NCBI RefSeq assembly: GCF_050624435.1
Contig: NC_134540.1
Location: 105,615,739-105,679,738 of the forward strand
Length of the DNA stretch: 64,000 nt
Reading direction: 5' to 3'
DNA from: Tenrec ecaudatus
Lineage: Eukaryota; Chordata; Mammalia; Afrosoricida; Tenrecidae
This document shows, piece by piece, positions 10,030 through 20,529 of the stretch (position 1 is the first letter of the stretch; each line of letters starts with the position of its first letter). Both the position numbers and the translations under genes were made by a program. The notes below the pieces were generated by a model. It was given only the letters and a program-made list of their open reading frames with translations, searched no databases and was not told the DNA's origin.

Positions 10030-11154
10030 CAAGAAGTAGCTTAAGTGGAACAGGAGGAAAGTAAAAAAGTAGAGGAAAGAACTAGGAGACAAAAGGAATT
10101 TATAGAGATATAAATTGTATATATGTAAAAAATGTATATATGTAAATAAATTATGAAGATAGGGATATAGATATATGTTCATATATTTCTAGGTTAGGCA
10201 TCAAGGGAGCAGGCAGACATTGGGCCTCAAATCCTCCCTCAATACAAGAACACTTTGTTCTAATAATCTGGCATTCTGTGATGCTCACCTTCCCGACATG
10301 ATCGCTGAAGACAAAATGGGTGCATAAGCAAATGGTGCCTGGCTGTCAAAAGATACAGGATCTGGGGTCTTAAAGACATGAAGTTAAACAAGCAACCATC
10401 TAGCAGGGAAGCAACAAAGACCACCTGAAAGGGCAAACCCACATGTGTGATCACAAAGTGTCCATGGGATCAGGTATCAGGCATCAGAAGACCCAAAACA
10501 ATCATATCTTTACAAAGAAAGGGGGCTCAGATTGGCGACCCAATGCCCATCTGTAGACAATTGGATATCCCCTCACAGAAGGATCACAGGGAGGGATGAG
10601 CCAGCCAGGGTGCAGTATAGCACCAATGAAATACACAACATTCCTCTAGTTCTTTAATGCTTTCTTCCCCATGATCATGACCCCAGTTCTACCTTGCAAA
10701 TCCAGCTAGCTTGGAGAATGTACACTGGTACAGATAAGAGCTCCCAACACATGGGATCCAGGACAGATAAACCCCCTCAGGAACAATAATGGGAGTAGAG
10801 ATACCATGATGCTAAGGGAAGGAAGGGGAAGAAGCGGCAAAAGAGAGAACGGATCATAATGATCTACGTGTAACACACACAGCCTCAGGGGATGAGCAAC
10901 AGAAACATGGGTGTAGAGAGACAGTGGACAGTGTAAGATATGAAAATAATAATTTATCAAGGAGTCACAAGGGTGGGAGGATTTGGGGAGGGAGAGAAAA
11001 AAAGTGCTGATACCAAGGGCTCAAGTAGAAAGAAAATGTTTTGAGAATGATGATGACAACATATGCACAAATGTGCTTGACACAATTGATGTAGGGATTG
11101 TTATTAGAGCTATAAGAACCCCCAATAAAATGATTTATTAAACTTTTTTTAAAA
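10030..11154 (+). mobile_element. tenrec-type L1 3' UTR, 5'-truncated
   Basis: Shares GAGGAAAGAACTAGGAG, TGGGTGCATAAGCAAATG and GGGGTCTTAAAGAC blocks with the longer copies at 27133, 53691 and 61893. It ends CCCCAATAAAATGATTTATT followed by a short T/A tail. All copies of this family share the 3' end and differ at the 5' end, as expected from target-primed reverse transcription. No coding part of L1 is attached here. Confidence 0.8.
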
Positions 11155-11620
11155 GCAGGAGCTCCACTGATCAATCTCATTATTACCATGGTTCCATCCA
11201 CCATAATCAAATTGACAATAATCTGTGTCTGAGAGTAAATCTGTTCGTGTCTTGCCTGTGGCCAGAGGGGATCTGCCAGAGCCTTAATCTGACTAGCTAC
11301 TCTGCAGATGGGTTGGGTGCTCTTAACACCGTGGGGGCTTACTGGACTTTTACTGCCAAACCACTGATAATTCTGGCGGAGCCGAGTTGACACAAACTTA
11401 GTATCATATAAACAAAATTTCAAATTGTTTTAAGTCTGTTGCTTCCTCATTTGGCCGGTGTTCAAGAGAAACTGCCAGTCATTCATTCACCTAGCTTCAG
11501 CACCACCCACCTCTGAACTTCCCGAACACCTACCTCATAACTACCTCATCCCTCAGCTCCAGCTTCATCTTGATCTCCTTCTGTCCGTTACTCCCTGGAA
11601 GATTCATCACTAAAGCTGGC
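11155..11620. other. single-copy-looking DNA
   Basis: No repeat recognised. A 152-codon minus-strand frame (10965-11423) crosses the L1 end into this stretch and resembles no family I know. Confidence 0.35.
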
Positions 11621-11624
11621 CACA

Positions 11625-11766
11625 CCCACTGCCACCCAATTGAGTCATCTCATGGAGACTGAATACAGAGATTCTGAGAGTGTAAAGGTGGGAGCAGTCC
11701 GCTTCATCTTTTGCAGAGCCGCTGCCAGCCTTGAACTGGTAACCTTGCAGTTAGCAGTCTTATGTG
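11625..11766 (-). repeat. AfroSINE, partial
   Basis: Tail CCACCCAATTGAGTCATC and head complement GAACTGGTAACCTTGCAG are visible. The extreme right end is missing. Confidence 0.75.
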
Positions 11767-11944
11767 TTAGGTAAAAGGACTATGCTCTCTTTGTACCTGG
11801 ATTCTATTTGGGCTCCTTTTCCACCTGTGTATTCATCTACCAATGCAGCTGTACGCCTACGAAGAGGTCCAGCTCCTCCACTCAGGTGGGCCTGAGTGAG
11901 GTCCAGGGACTGTCTTCATCTTCCTGAGACTTAGTGTGTGTGTG

Positions 11945-12150
11945 TATGGTCCCTGGGTGGTAAAAACATGTAAGCATTTGGCTGCACCAAATATTGGTGG
12001 TTTGCATCCACCCAGTGACACTTTTGGAAGCAAGCCCTGGCAATATGCTTCTGAAAAAATTAGCCATTGAAAACGGAGGGGTTGGTTCCGCTCTGATACA
12101 CATGGGTCACCACAAGTCAGAATGGACCCATTGGCAATGACAGTGAAGCC
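11945..12150 (+). repeat. AfroSINE, longer old subtype
   Basis: Plus-strand head GGTCCCTGGGTGGTAAAAAC, B-box-like region GGTGGTTTGCATCCACCC, and tail CACCACAAGTCAGAATGG followed by CCATTGGCAATGACA. Confidence 0.8.
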
Positions 12151-12540
12151 TGGGAGAGCTGGGGCTCAATGGGACTCAATATCTGCTTTCTCTGGGTCTC
12201 ACATTTTTCAGTCTCGGCCTTTTGTGGGGAATGGTTGAGTTTTCATTATCCAACGGGATTCTGCATAACACAGGCCCTGCCCTTCACAGACTTCACTGGC
12301 CAATAGAGACGCAAGTCAAAAAGTATTTCCGCCAAAATCAGAGACACTTTTTAAAAAAAATTTTTGAGACACTCTTACTAAACAAAAATAGCCAAGGCCA
12401 GCCTATCCTTTTCCCCACTTATCCTCTAGCCAGGTCTTCCCACCTCGGAAGACCATGTTTCCATGTCTCTTACCTTTCCCTGAAGAGCTCTGTCTCTGAT
12501 TTATACCATGCCAAGATGGCAGGTCGGGCATTCTAGAGGG
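12151..12540. other. unassigned intergenic DNA
   Basis: No support for an exon or a named repeat. May contain the rest of the mariner copy at 12545-12720. Confidence 0.3.
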
Positions 12541-12544
12541 ATTC

Positions 12545-12720
12545 TAATCGTGTTCCTTGTCAATGTTCTTTGGGTTTTGACGACACAAAGAAGTCTGCAA
12601 GGGTAAGGTCAGGGCTGTAGGGTGGATGGAGTCAGGCTTCTCGATGAAATTCTCACAGAGCAGCTCTGACTGCCCTAGAATGGGCACTGTGAGGACAGGG
12701 AACCATTCGCTTTCTATCCA
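12545..12720 (-). pseudogene. mariner-type transposase fragment
   Basis: On the minus strand one frame reads HPPYSPDLTLADFFVSSKPK (about 12628 down to 12567) and then a stop. This is the C-terminal catalytic signature of mariner transposases (usual form HPPYSPDLAP.DFFLFP.L), holding the third Asp of the DD34D triad. Just upstream a different frame gives a leucine-rich stretch ending ENFIEKPDSIHP, so there is a frameshift at about 12625. Terminal repeats were not found. It cannot encode an active enzyme. Confidence 0.6.
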
Positions 12721-12835
12721 TTTCTCACCAGTGTAACTTTCTTTTGTCTTCGAACCTCCTCCTAATTGGTCTCCACCATCTTCCTGCATCCTTTGAGAAA
12801 ATCTATCCAGATGACCCCTGACCAACAAAACTCCA

Positions 12836-13000
12836 ACTCACTGCCCTTGAGTCCGTGTATCCTGACTCATAGTGACCGTATGTACATAGGACACAGCAGA
12901 CCTGCTCCTGTGAGTTTCTGAGAGTGGGGTTACGGAGCAGCAGCTCGTGGTTTGGGACTGCTGGCTTTGTGGCTAGCAGCCCAACTCATAACACATGACC
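12836..13000 (-). repeat. AfroSINE
   Basis: Tail ACTCACTGCCCTTGAGTC and CTGACTCATAGTGACCG. Head complement GGTTTGGGACTGCTGGC. Confidence 0.85.
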
Positions 13001-13231
13001 TTTTGAGGGTTCAGTGTGGAGTCCCCGAAGTATCTGCCATAACGTTTGGAGCCGACCTCTCTGCTTTGAGTTTCATTAGCACAGTAGATGTCCTTGGGGA
13101 CCATTGTTTCGATTGGCTCCTTTTTCTGAAGGCACCCTAAGGAGATGAAGGCAAATGTACCACTCGAAGAATTGCTGCCATCCATTGATCACAGACTTCT
13201 TTAAAAATGCTTTGTTTGAACTAAACTGTAT
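13001..13231. other. unassigned DNA
   Basis: A 70-codon minus-strand frame crosses this stretch, but I recognise no family in it. Confidence 0.3.
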
Positions 13232-13292
13232 GAGAACCCTAGGATGGACGAGGACCCTCGAATGGACGAGGACTCTAGGATGAACGAGAACC
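13232..13292 (+). repeat. short tandem repeat, about 20-bp unit, 3 copies
   Basis: GAACCCTAGGATGGACGAG, GACCCTCGAATGGACGAG and GACTCTAGGATGAACGAG follow one another. Confidence 0.8.
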
Positions 13293-13304
13293 CTAGTAAC
13301 TCAA

Positions 13305-13432
13305 AAAACTCACTGCCATGGAGTCATTGCCGACACACTGTGACCCCATAGGATAGGGTAGAGTCACCCCTGTGAATTTCTGAGACTGTAACTGTTCACA
13401 GGAGTAGAAAGTCCCATCTTTTCCCCAGAACC
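13305..13432 (-). repeat. AfroSINE, truncated
   Basis: Tail and middle are present (ACTCACTGCCATGGAGTCAT; ACAGGAGTAGAAAGTCCC). The tRNA-like head is missing. Confidence 0.8.
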
Positions 13433-13480
13433 CTTGTAATAATGCTTATTTACTTACTCTAATATAATATATATTGTATC

Positions 13481-13666
13481 ACACTGTCATTGAGTCGATA
13501 CCTACTACTCATAGAAACTCGATTGGACAGAACTGACCCTGTGAGTTTCCTAGACTGTAACTGTTTACGGGAGTAGAGAACTCTGTCTTTCTCCTGAGAA
13601 GCATCTGGTGGTTTCCAACTGTGGACCTTGCAGTTAGCAGCCACTATGCCACCAGTGCTGCTCCAT
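13481..13666 (-). repeat. AfroSINE
   Basis: Nearly full reverse copy, from CACTGTCATTGAGTCGAT to the head complement GCAGCCACTATGCCACC. Confidence 0.88.
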
Positions 13667-13700
13667 ACATTATATCTATAGAAGTACGTTATACGTGTAC

Positions 13701-13703
<3 letters not shown>

Positions 13704-13732
<29 letters not shown>
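13704..13732 (+). repeat. (TG)14 microsatellite
   Basis: Uninterrupted TG run. Confidence 0.95.
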
Positions 13733-13734
<2 letters not shown>

Positions 13735-13756
13735 CTCATAGTTTGGACATATCATC

Positions 13757-13965
13757 TAGTCCCTGGAGAAGACGTCATGTTTGGTAAAGTAGAGGGGCCG
13801 TGAAAATGAGGAAGGCCCCAAACAAGATGGATGGACACCATGACGGCAAGAGTCAAGCCTAGGAAGAATTGTGAGGATGGCTCAGGCCTGGGCAGTGGAC
13901 CATCTGTTTTGCAGAGGGTTGCTATGGGTCAGAACTGACTCGGTGGGGCCTGACAACAGGGCTAT
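13757..13965 (+). repeat. RTE LINE 3' end
   Basis: CATGTTTGGTAAAGTAGAGG, then TTGTGAGGATGGCTCAGG and GGTTGCTATGGGTCAGAACTG. The last block is the tail shared with AfroSINE. Confidence 0.85.
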
Positions 13966-14119
13966 GTCTATTGAGACGAACAAACACTGCTTGCTATACT
14001 GATGGACATCACTTCTGTTATCCTGGGCTGCCATCAGGAACCCCTTGTTGTTAGCTGCTTCACAGCCCAGACTGTGTGTTTGATCTGTCTGATGAGACTT
14101 GCCCTCAGCTTTCATTGAG

Positions 14120-14295
14120 GCCCCCCAGGTCTGATTCAAATCCCCGCTCTACCCCCATTGGTTGTTTAACCTGTGACCTCGGGGGTGGCCCACTTAACTC
14201 CTCTGCACCTCAATTGTCTCATCTGTAAACACAGAATGGCAGCCTCAGAGGTTTTGTGAGCACTAAATAGGACAATATATCAAACACATGCAACA
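14120..14295 (+). repeat. MIR
   Basis: Core CTCCTCTGCACCTCAATTGT, CTCATCTGTAAACACAGAAT and GTGAGCACTAAATAGGA follow the MIR consensus. Confidence 0.8.
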
Positions 14296-14300
14296 CAAAC

Positions 14301-14822
14301 TGTGGTAGTTACATAAGCTCCTGTCAATTGAGAATATTAAGAGTGAATGGGGTGGAGTCTAGTCCGTCAATCAGGTCACAGCCTGATAACTCCTCCTTGT
14401 GGGCATGGCTTTCTCCTGAGGATTCTGGGAACTTCCTCTCTTCCTTCCTGAAGGGGAGTCACATACACATTCTCTCTGTCTTCCCTTTCCTGCTGTTCAG
14501 ACAGTCGGAGAGCTGGAGGAGTCACATGAAGACCAGCACCAGCGTTGAGATGCTTCCACTGCCAATGGATCCACAAGACTTTCTACCCACCGGCCTGTGA
14601 TCTTCTTGCATTGGGCATCATTGCATGTGACTGGGTGAGTCTAAAGAGGAATTTATGGACTTAGTATTAGACAAAAGGGATAATATAGGAATTGTGGACT
14701 TGATCTAGACTGGACTGGGATATTTTCTCAATATACAATTGCTCTTGGATATAAAGCTCTCTCTTACCACACATATGAGTGTCTCTGGATTTGTTTCTCT
14801 AGCCAACTCGGACTAACACAGA
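14301..14822 (-). mobile_element. solo LTR, family A
   Basis: Starts TGTGGTAGTTACATAAG and ends CTCGGACTAACACA. TATAAAGCTCTCTC lies near the right end. No exact target duplication remains. Confidence 0.85.
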
Positions 14823-14870
14823 GACACACACAGGTGCACACATCTATCACGTTCATTTAAAACAAACAAA

Positions 14871-15052
14871 CGTACTGCCATTGAATCAATTCCGACTCAT
14901 AGCGACTCTATAGGACTCTATAGGGTGGAATTACCCCTGTGGGTTTCTGAGACGGTAACTCTTTACAGGAGTAGAAAACCTCATCTTTCTCCTGTTGAGC
15001 TGCTGGTGGTTTTGAACTGATGATCTTTAACCACTATGCCACCAGGGCTCCA
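14871..15052 (-). repeat. AfroSINE
   Basis: Tail ACTGCCATTGAATCAATTCC, a small internal duplication CTCTATAGGACTCTATAGG, and head complement CTATGCCACCAGGGCTCC. Confidence 0.9.
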
Positions 15053-15317
15053 AGGGTTAAAACCTGGGGCTGTATATGGTGGTGCCAGCCCCTTGTGGCA
15101 CAGGTCTCCAGCTGCCCAACCTCATTGCTCAGGCTCTGCATGGTGGGTTTCCATGTAAGTCTGTGCTGCTCTGTCTCACTGAGCTGTCCACTCCCCGGCA
15201 TATATGTACAGGCACAACAATCTCCTTTGTTTTCTGGGGAATAAAATGTCATTTCCATGAACGAGAATAGTAGCTAAGGTGTACTGGGTTTGTAAGATGA
15301 CAGGCACATCTTTTGAG

Positions 15318-15495
15318 CCCTGGCCTCGTAGGGAGTTACATGTTGGCGTGCTAACCTGACGGCAAGCAATTCGAACCCCATCAAGCACTCCGGGGAGAAG
15401 GATGAGGCGTTTTGGTTCCAGTAAACATTTACCACCTCAGAAGCCTGCTCTATAGGGTTGTATGAGTTGGAATCAGCTCTGTGGCCGTGAGGGAT
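15318..15495 (+). repeat. AfroSINE
   Basis: Head GAGCCCTGGCCTCGTAGGG, B-box region GCAATTCGAACCCCATC, and tail GGTTGTATGAGTTGGAATC. Confidence 0.85.
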
Positions 15496-15499
15496 TTTT

Positions 15500-15645
15500 T
15501 CCCCTCCTTTTCTAACTTTGATTTAGTTGAGACTATACCGGCAAAGCATGCATCCATTCAGCAGTTCGTACGTGTACAATTTATCGGCATTGGCTGCCCT
15601 TTCGAATTGTGTAGCCACTCGTCCTTTTCTGCGTGCTTCTTCCCT
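15500..15645 (-). repeat. older L1 3'-UTR fragment
   Basis: CATCCATTCAGCAGTTCGTA and the following CACTCGTCCTTTTCTGC resemble the copy at 4945-5335. Confidence 0.45.
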
Positions 15646-15647
15646 CG

Positions 15648-15712
15648 TTTTTTATTTTTAATCATTTTATTGGGGACTCATACAGCTCTTATCACAGTCC
15701 ATACGTGTAAGT
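15648..15712 (-). repeat. tenrec-type L1 3' end, 65 bp
   Basis: Very short 5'-truncated copy: ATCATTTTATTGGGGACTCA then CAGCTCTTATCACAGTCC. Confidence 0.75.
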
Positions 15713-15734
15713 CACAGACCCGAGCGGCAGATAC

Positions 15735-15850
15735 CGCTGTCATTTCCGTTTACAGATGAGCAAACATGCTCAGCGGGGTTGTGACTGCCCGGGTCGGCCA
15801 TGGACCGGTGGAGCGGATTCTCTGACCGCAAGTCTGTGGCCGCACCGCCC
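15735..15850 (-). repeat. MIR
   Basis: GTCATTTCCGTTTACAGATG, AGCAAACATGCTCAGCGGGG and TTGTGACTGCCCGGGTC follow the MIR core in reverse. It is unusually rich in CpG for a MIR. Confidence 0.7.
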
Positions 15851-15862
15851 TCTAGTGACCTG
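15843..15862 (-). promoter_or_regulatory. candidate CTCF site
   Basis: On the minus strand TCACTAGAGGGCGG fits the CTCF core (CCASYAGRKGGCR) closely. It lies at the edge of a MIR, in a locally GC-rich stretch. Binding is not shown by the sequence. Confidence 0.5.
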
Positions 15863-16622
15863 CCCGGGAGCATCCGGGGCGCCCCTTCACTTCCCACCGC
15901 ACGCACCTGCTCTTTCAGCTCTGACGGCTCATCTAGTTCCATCCGGCTTGTATGACGGCAGGTGGCAACTGTGGCTGGGTTGCCGTACACCTCTCATGAG
16001 GTCCCCCAGAGCCCCACCTCACTTCCCCACCCCCCTCACAGAAATGTACGGCAGTCACCTCTCTCCCCCAGATGACAAGTACGAGGCAAAGCCAGGAGCA
16101 CCCCTGGCGGCGTCAGAGGCTGAAGGCAAGATTATCCGTGTTCCTGACAGATGAAGTATTTGTCACCCTCTCTGGGGGTACAGATCCTGGGATGGTGAAA
16201 GCTCTCCTGGGTGCTGGAGCCCAGGCACACGAACTGCTTTGGGGGGAATGACTCTCCACGCTTCTCCCTGACCCATCGGAGCGGGGCTGTTTTTCCACCC
16301 CACGCTGGCCACTGCGGACGCCTTCTGGAGTTCTAGCAGACAAGACCTAGGATGACACGGGTCTCTTTTGTTGTTGGATCTAGGGTCCAATTGAGGTTCG
16401 CGCATTGCAGTTGGTTATGTTTCTGAAAACCAAAATGAAAATGAAAATTTCCATCCAGCCAAGTCCAAGGCCGTGTGTCTCTCCGAGCAGACGGAACTGC
16501 GCTCCACAGCGACCATGTGGCTCGGACTGGTCAGCGCAGGTTGCCGGGGCTTCCCCACCCACACCCCAAGTACCTTTGAGTGAGCAGCGTCAACCACCAA
16601 CTTCTGGGTCAGTATGCAAATA
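15863..16622. other. GC-rich single-copy stretch
   Basis: Unlike the AT-rich surroundings this is GC-rich with scattered CpG. A 132-codon plus-strand frame (15756-16154) and shorter frames run through it, but none resembles a known protein and none has a good donor that I could pair. It could be a regulatory element or an old CpG island. Confidence 0.35.
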
Positions 16623-16630
16623 CTCTAGTC

Positions 16631-17091
16631 CAGTGGTTCTCAACCTTCCTAACGCCGCCACCCTTTAATACAGTTCCTCATGTGGTGGTGACCCCCCAAC
16701 CATAAAATTATTTTCGTTGCTACTTCATCACTGTAATTTTGCTACTGTTATGAATCATCATGTAAATAGCTGGTAGGCAGGATGTATTTTCATTGTTATA
16801 AATTGAACATAATGAAAGCATAATGATGACTCAAAAACAATATGTAATTCTATATTGTGAAATATTTATTTCTAATTATAAGTAAATGAAATTTTGTCTT
16901 GCAGCCGGGTACTCATATGTGGGCATATCTGCATGTGGGCAGACCTGCCTGGAGATGGATAGAGGAGCGGTGTCTCCGTTCCTAAAAGACCTTCAGGCAG
17001 ATGTGTTTTCCGATGGTCTTAGGCAAACGACCCCTGTGAAAGGGTAGTTTGACCCCCAAAAGGGTTGCGACCCACAGGTTGAGAACCACTG
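16631..17091. mobile_element. SPIN-type hAT transposon, non-autonomous
   Basis: The ends are perfect 16-bp inverted repeats, CAGTGGTTCTCAACCT. Subterminal blocks match SPIN as I know it: left CAGTTCCTCATGTGGTGGTG and TTTTCGTTGCTACTTCATCA; right GTTTTCCGATGGTCTTAGGC and GGTTGCGACCCACAGGTTG. The 8-bp flanks CTCTAGTC (16623-16630) and CTCTAGGA (17092-17099) agree at six positions and have the central TA preferred by these hATs. Length is 461 bp with no transposase frame. A stretch from about 16900 to 16990 (CTGCATGTGGGCAGACCTGC area) is additional to the short SPIN copies I know. Confidence 0.9.
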
Positions 17092-17117
17092 CTCTAGGAG
17101 ATCACATATTTCAGTCA

Positions 17118-18020
17118 AGTAATGCTGATTCTTTATTATTTTTTCAAAACCATTTGTTTGGGAGTTAATACAGATGTCATATTATTCCATAGTTCAATCA
17201 CATCAAGCAGTATTGTACAATTGCCTCCACAATTAGTTTCAAAATATTCTCTTCCTTCTTGAACTCCTTGACATCAGCTCCTTTTTACTGTGCTCCCCCC
17301 CCCCCACTGTCCCCCTCCAGTCCCTTATTCTACTTGCTGTTCCTGTAGGTTCATCAATCCTGGGTGTCATACACTGAAAAACATATAACAAAATTCAAGA
17401 GGGTCACCCCCAATGACAAAACATTTCTGAGATAAACCCCAATATGAACAAACAAAAAAATACAGAAAACTTTCAAAAACCAGATCAGGCCTAATGTGCA
17501 TCAGAGGAGGGCTCAGCTAACAAGACTTTAACTGCAGGAGTCAGGTCTCTTATTTTGATAGTCATCGCTCCAATGTACTCTGTTTCTGAAACTGTAACCA
17601 GTTTCCCCCATCCCTCCGTTATGGATATAGGGCCATCACCAGAGGCTTATTTCCTATGGAGTTCCCACAAATATAGTTTGGGCTCCCATTGTCAACCATA
17701 GCATTCTGCAAACCAGAATCTCACAGTTTAGACTCTAACACCATTCCCTCTTTTGAGTTCAGATGATATGATTTACAATCCTTTGATCACTGATGTTGGT
17801 GTGCTTAATGCTGGTTCTTTAATCTCTTTTCCTTTAGAACAGTCTTTACCCAACCCCCTTCTTATTAAATTTTTTATCACATGGGAATTTCTGGAAAAAT
17901 CTTGACAAGTTATCGACAGATTGCTCCCTGTGTTGCATTTGTCTAATAGGTTCTTCATGATTTGAGTTAAATATATTTTCCAAGATAACTTCATAGGTGA
18001 TAGTTTGTACTTTTATTGCA
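17118..18020 (-). repeat. LINE (L1-like) 3' region, old
   Basis: Starts with a T-rich end and AACCATTTGTTTGGGAGTTA, TTCCATAGTTCAATCACATC and ATTGTACAATTGCCTCCAC, which parallels the design of the other L1 3' UTRs here. 17760-18020 (ATCACATGGGAATTTCTGG) looks like an older LINE fragment. A C run lies at 17297-17306. Confidence 0.5.
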
Positions 18021-18169
18021 TCATATCAGAAGGTATACAAATCCTGGCCTCAGAGTTGCAAATTGAACATAGCAATGCACATTTTGACATAGTAAATGCA
18101 TCCTAATACTTGTATGAAAACTCTAATCTTATTCCAGCAGCAAAACACTTCGATACAATCAAACTGAAA

Positions 18170-18605
18170 TACTATTCTTTGACTTGCTTTGAATATGGAA
18201 GACTGAAGAAGAGTCAATGCATTTGAAGTGTGGTGCTGGAGAAGAATACTGAAAGCACCAAGGAATGCTAAAAGGACAAACAAATCTGTCTTGGAAGAAG
18301 TATGACTTGAATGCTCCTTAAAGGCAAGGATGGCAAGACTTTGTCATGCATACTTTGACATGTCAGGGGAAACCAGAGAAGGACATCATGTTTGATAAAG
18401 TAGAAGGGTAGCCAAAAAAGGGGAAGGCCTTCAATGAGATGAATTGACACAGTGACTGCAACAATGGGCTCGAGCAGAGGGACAACTCTGAGGAGGGTGC
18501 AGGACTGGGCGGCGTTTCACTCTGTTGTTCACAGGGTTCGCTATGGGTTGGAACCACTGCAGTGGCACCTAGCAACAATAATAACAGCAATAACTTGTTT
18601 CTATG
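18170..18605 (+). repeat. RTE LINE, ORF2 C-terminus and 3' end
   Basis: GGTGCTGGAGAAGAATACTG, AAACAAATCTGTCTTGGAAG and AGTAGAAGGGTAGCCAAAAA are RTE C-terminal coding blocks with broken frame. The tail TTCGCTATGGGTTGGAACCA is followed by AACAATAATAACAGC. Confidence 0.85.
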
Positions 18606-19029
18606 CGCCACTCATCCTTCAAAGTCTTCAAACATTTCCATCAGTGATCTCAGTGGATTAGGCACCAGAGCGTGTAGATAATGGAGGCCCATGGAGAAGG
18701 CACAAAATGAGGACATAGAGGGCTCAGAGTTAAAGCCCTCTCAGGGTCGGGTTATCCCCAGAAATGAACCGCCCAGAGGTCTGAAGAGAATGATTAATTT
18801 GGATGTGATTTAACATCCGACAGGTGCAGTCTAGAAGGGACAAAGTAACAGGCAATTCTAGACAGTAGTTGATGATACGCATTGACACTGCTGGTGATGT
18901 GTCTGTTTAGGGTAGATCTCTTTCTTCTTGTTAGGGATAAGGACATAATTGAGACTGCAACTACAAAGGTTTGCTTATTTATTTTTCCTTTTATACCTAT
19001 GTGTTAGGGTATTATTATTATTCTATATT
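18606..19029. other. unassigned intergenic DNA
   Basis: No feature supported. Confidence 0.35.
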
Positions 19030-19180
19030 GTGGTCTGAGTGAACGTTTCCCTAGTAAATTAGTTTTCTATTCATGAATTTATGCACATTTTGCTTCACAC
19101 CATTAATTGCAATTCCCTCAATGTAAATGTCACTCTTCCTACTTCCTCCCTGGCTTCCCTTATTTCCATTCATCTTTCTT
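19030..19180 (-). repeat. older L1 3'-UTR fragment
   Basis: ATTCATGAATTTATGCACAT and TTGCAATTCCCTCAATGTA, related to 4945-5335. Confidence 0.5.
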
Positions 19181-19186
19181 TCCTGC

Positions 19187-20126
19187 TTTTTAAAAAAAAA
19201 TACTTTATTGGGAGCTCTTACATATATCATAACATTCCATCAATCACATAAAACAATATTGTATAATTACTACCACAGTCGGTTTTAAAACAATTTCTTT
19301 CTTTTTTTTACATAGATGGCATATAATATTTTAAAAGTACCATTAAACAATGTATTATTTAAGGTTAAATATAATATGAGGGGATCTTTTTAAAGTGTAG
19401 AAAAAATGATTAAAATATAATGGCATCTTCCCACTTTCCCCCACTTCTTTTTTTTAAAATTAGGGACTCATACACCACTCATCTCGATCCATACATACAT
19501 CAATTGTGTAAAGCACATTTGTACATTCGTTGCCCTCATCATTCTCAAAACTTTTGCTCTCCACCCAAGCCCCTGGAATCAGGTCCTCATTTTCCCCCTC
19601 CCTCCCCACTCCCCACTCCATCATGAACCCCTGGTAATTTATAAATTATTATTTTTTCATATCTGGCCCTGGCCCACGTCTCCCTTCCCCCACTTTTCTG
19701 TTGTCCATCCCCCAGGGAGGAGGTCAAATGCAGGTCCTTGAAATAGGTTCCCCTTTTCCAACCACCCTTCCTATTCCCTCCCAGTATCACCCTCACTCCA
19801 CTGGACCTGAGGGAATCATAAACCCTGGCTTCCCAGTGTTTCCAGTTCTCATCTGTACCAGTGTACATCCTCTGATCTAGTCACACTTGCAAGATAGGGT
19901 TCGGATCATGACAGTGGGAGGGGGTGTGTGTGGAAGGAAGCATTTAGGACCTAGAAAGTTGTATTTTTGATCATTGCTACATTGCACCCTGACTGCCTCA
20001 TCTCCTCCCCAAGACCCTTCTGTAAGGGGATGTCCAGTGGCCTACAAATGGGTTTGGGGTCTCCATTCCGCACTCACCCACTCATTCACTATGGTACGTT
20101 TTTTGTTCTGATGATGCCTGGTCTGT
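19187..20126 (-). mobile_element. tenrec-type L1 3' UTR, two pieces
   Basis: Two 3' ends in the same direction: 19187-19300 (TACTTTATTGGGAGCTCTTA) and 19440-20126 (ATTAGGGACTCATACACCAC to GTTCTGATGATGCCTGG), separated by about 140 bp of AT-rich DNA. The second joins an LTR fragment directly at about 20126. Confidence 0.75.
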
Positions 20127-20346
20127 GATCTTCCTGAATTCAGCATCATTGCATGCGTTGCATGAATCAGAAGAGGAAGTTATAGATTGGTATTGGACAT
20201 ATGGGCTAATATCAGACTTATGGACTTGATCTGGACTGGGCTGGGATGTTTTCTTAATATACAATTACTCTTTGATATAACGCTCTCTCTTACACACATG
20301 TGAGTCTCCCTGGATTTGTTTCTCTAGTCTACTCAGACTCACACAG
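20127..20346 (-). repeat. LTR family A, 3' half in this direction
   Basis: TCTGTGATCTTCCTGAATTC through TTGTTTCTCTAGTCTACTC and ACTCACACA. The other half is missing, apparently lost at the junction with the L1 end. Confidence 0.8.
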
Positions 20347-20529
20347 TGATGGCAACGGACTTAACTATTCCCTAAGACTGTGGTCTTAAATCCTAAGCCC
20401 GGTGACTCGGTCTCACATGGGAAGGTGGTGGTTATGGCTAAGAAGAGACAAAGAGCTGTTGGGGTTGGCAAACTATGGTAGAGACCAAACTTGTCACACA
20501 CAACTACCCCTATGCACCTTGGTTTGTAT

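Noticed and set aside
9426-10064. 212-codon plus-strand frame
   Set aside because: Runs through pyrimidine-rich and A-rich low-complexity LINE sequence; composition-driven, no family resemblance.
14871-15270. Frames of 60-75 codons on both strands near 15020-15270
   Set aside because: Short, overlapping, partly in a SINE; no homologue recognised.
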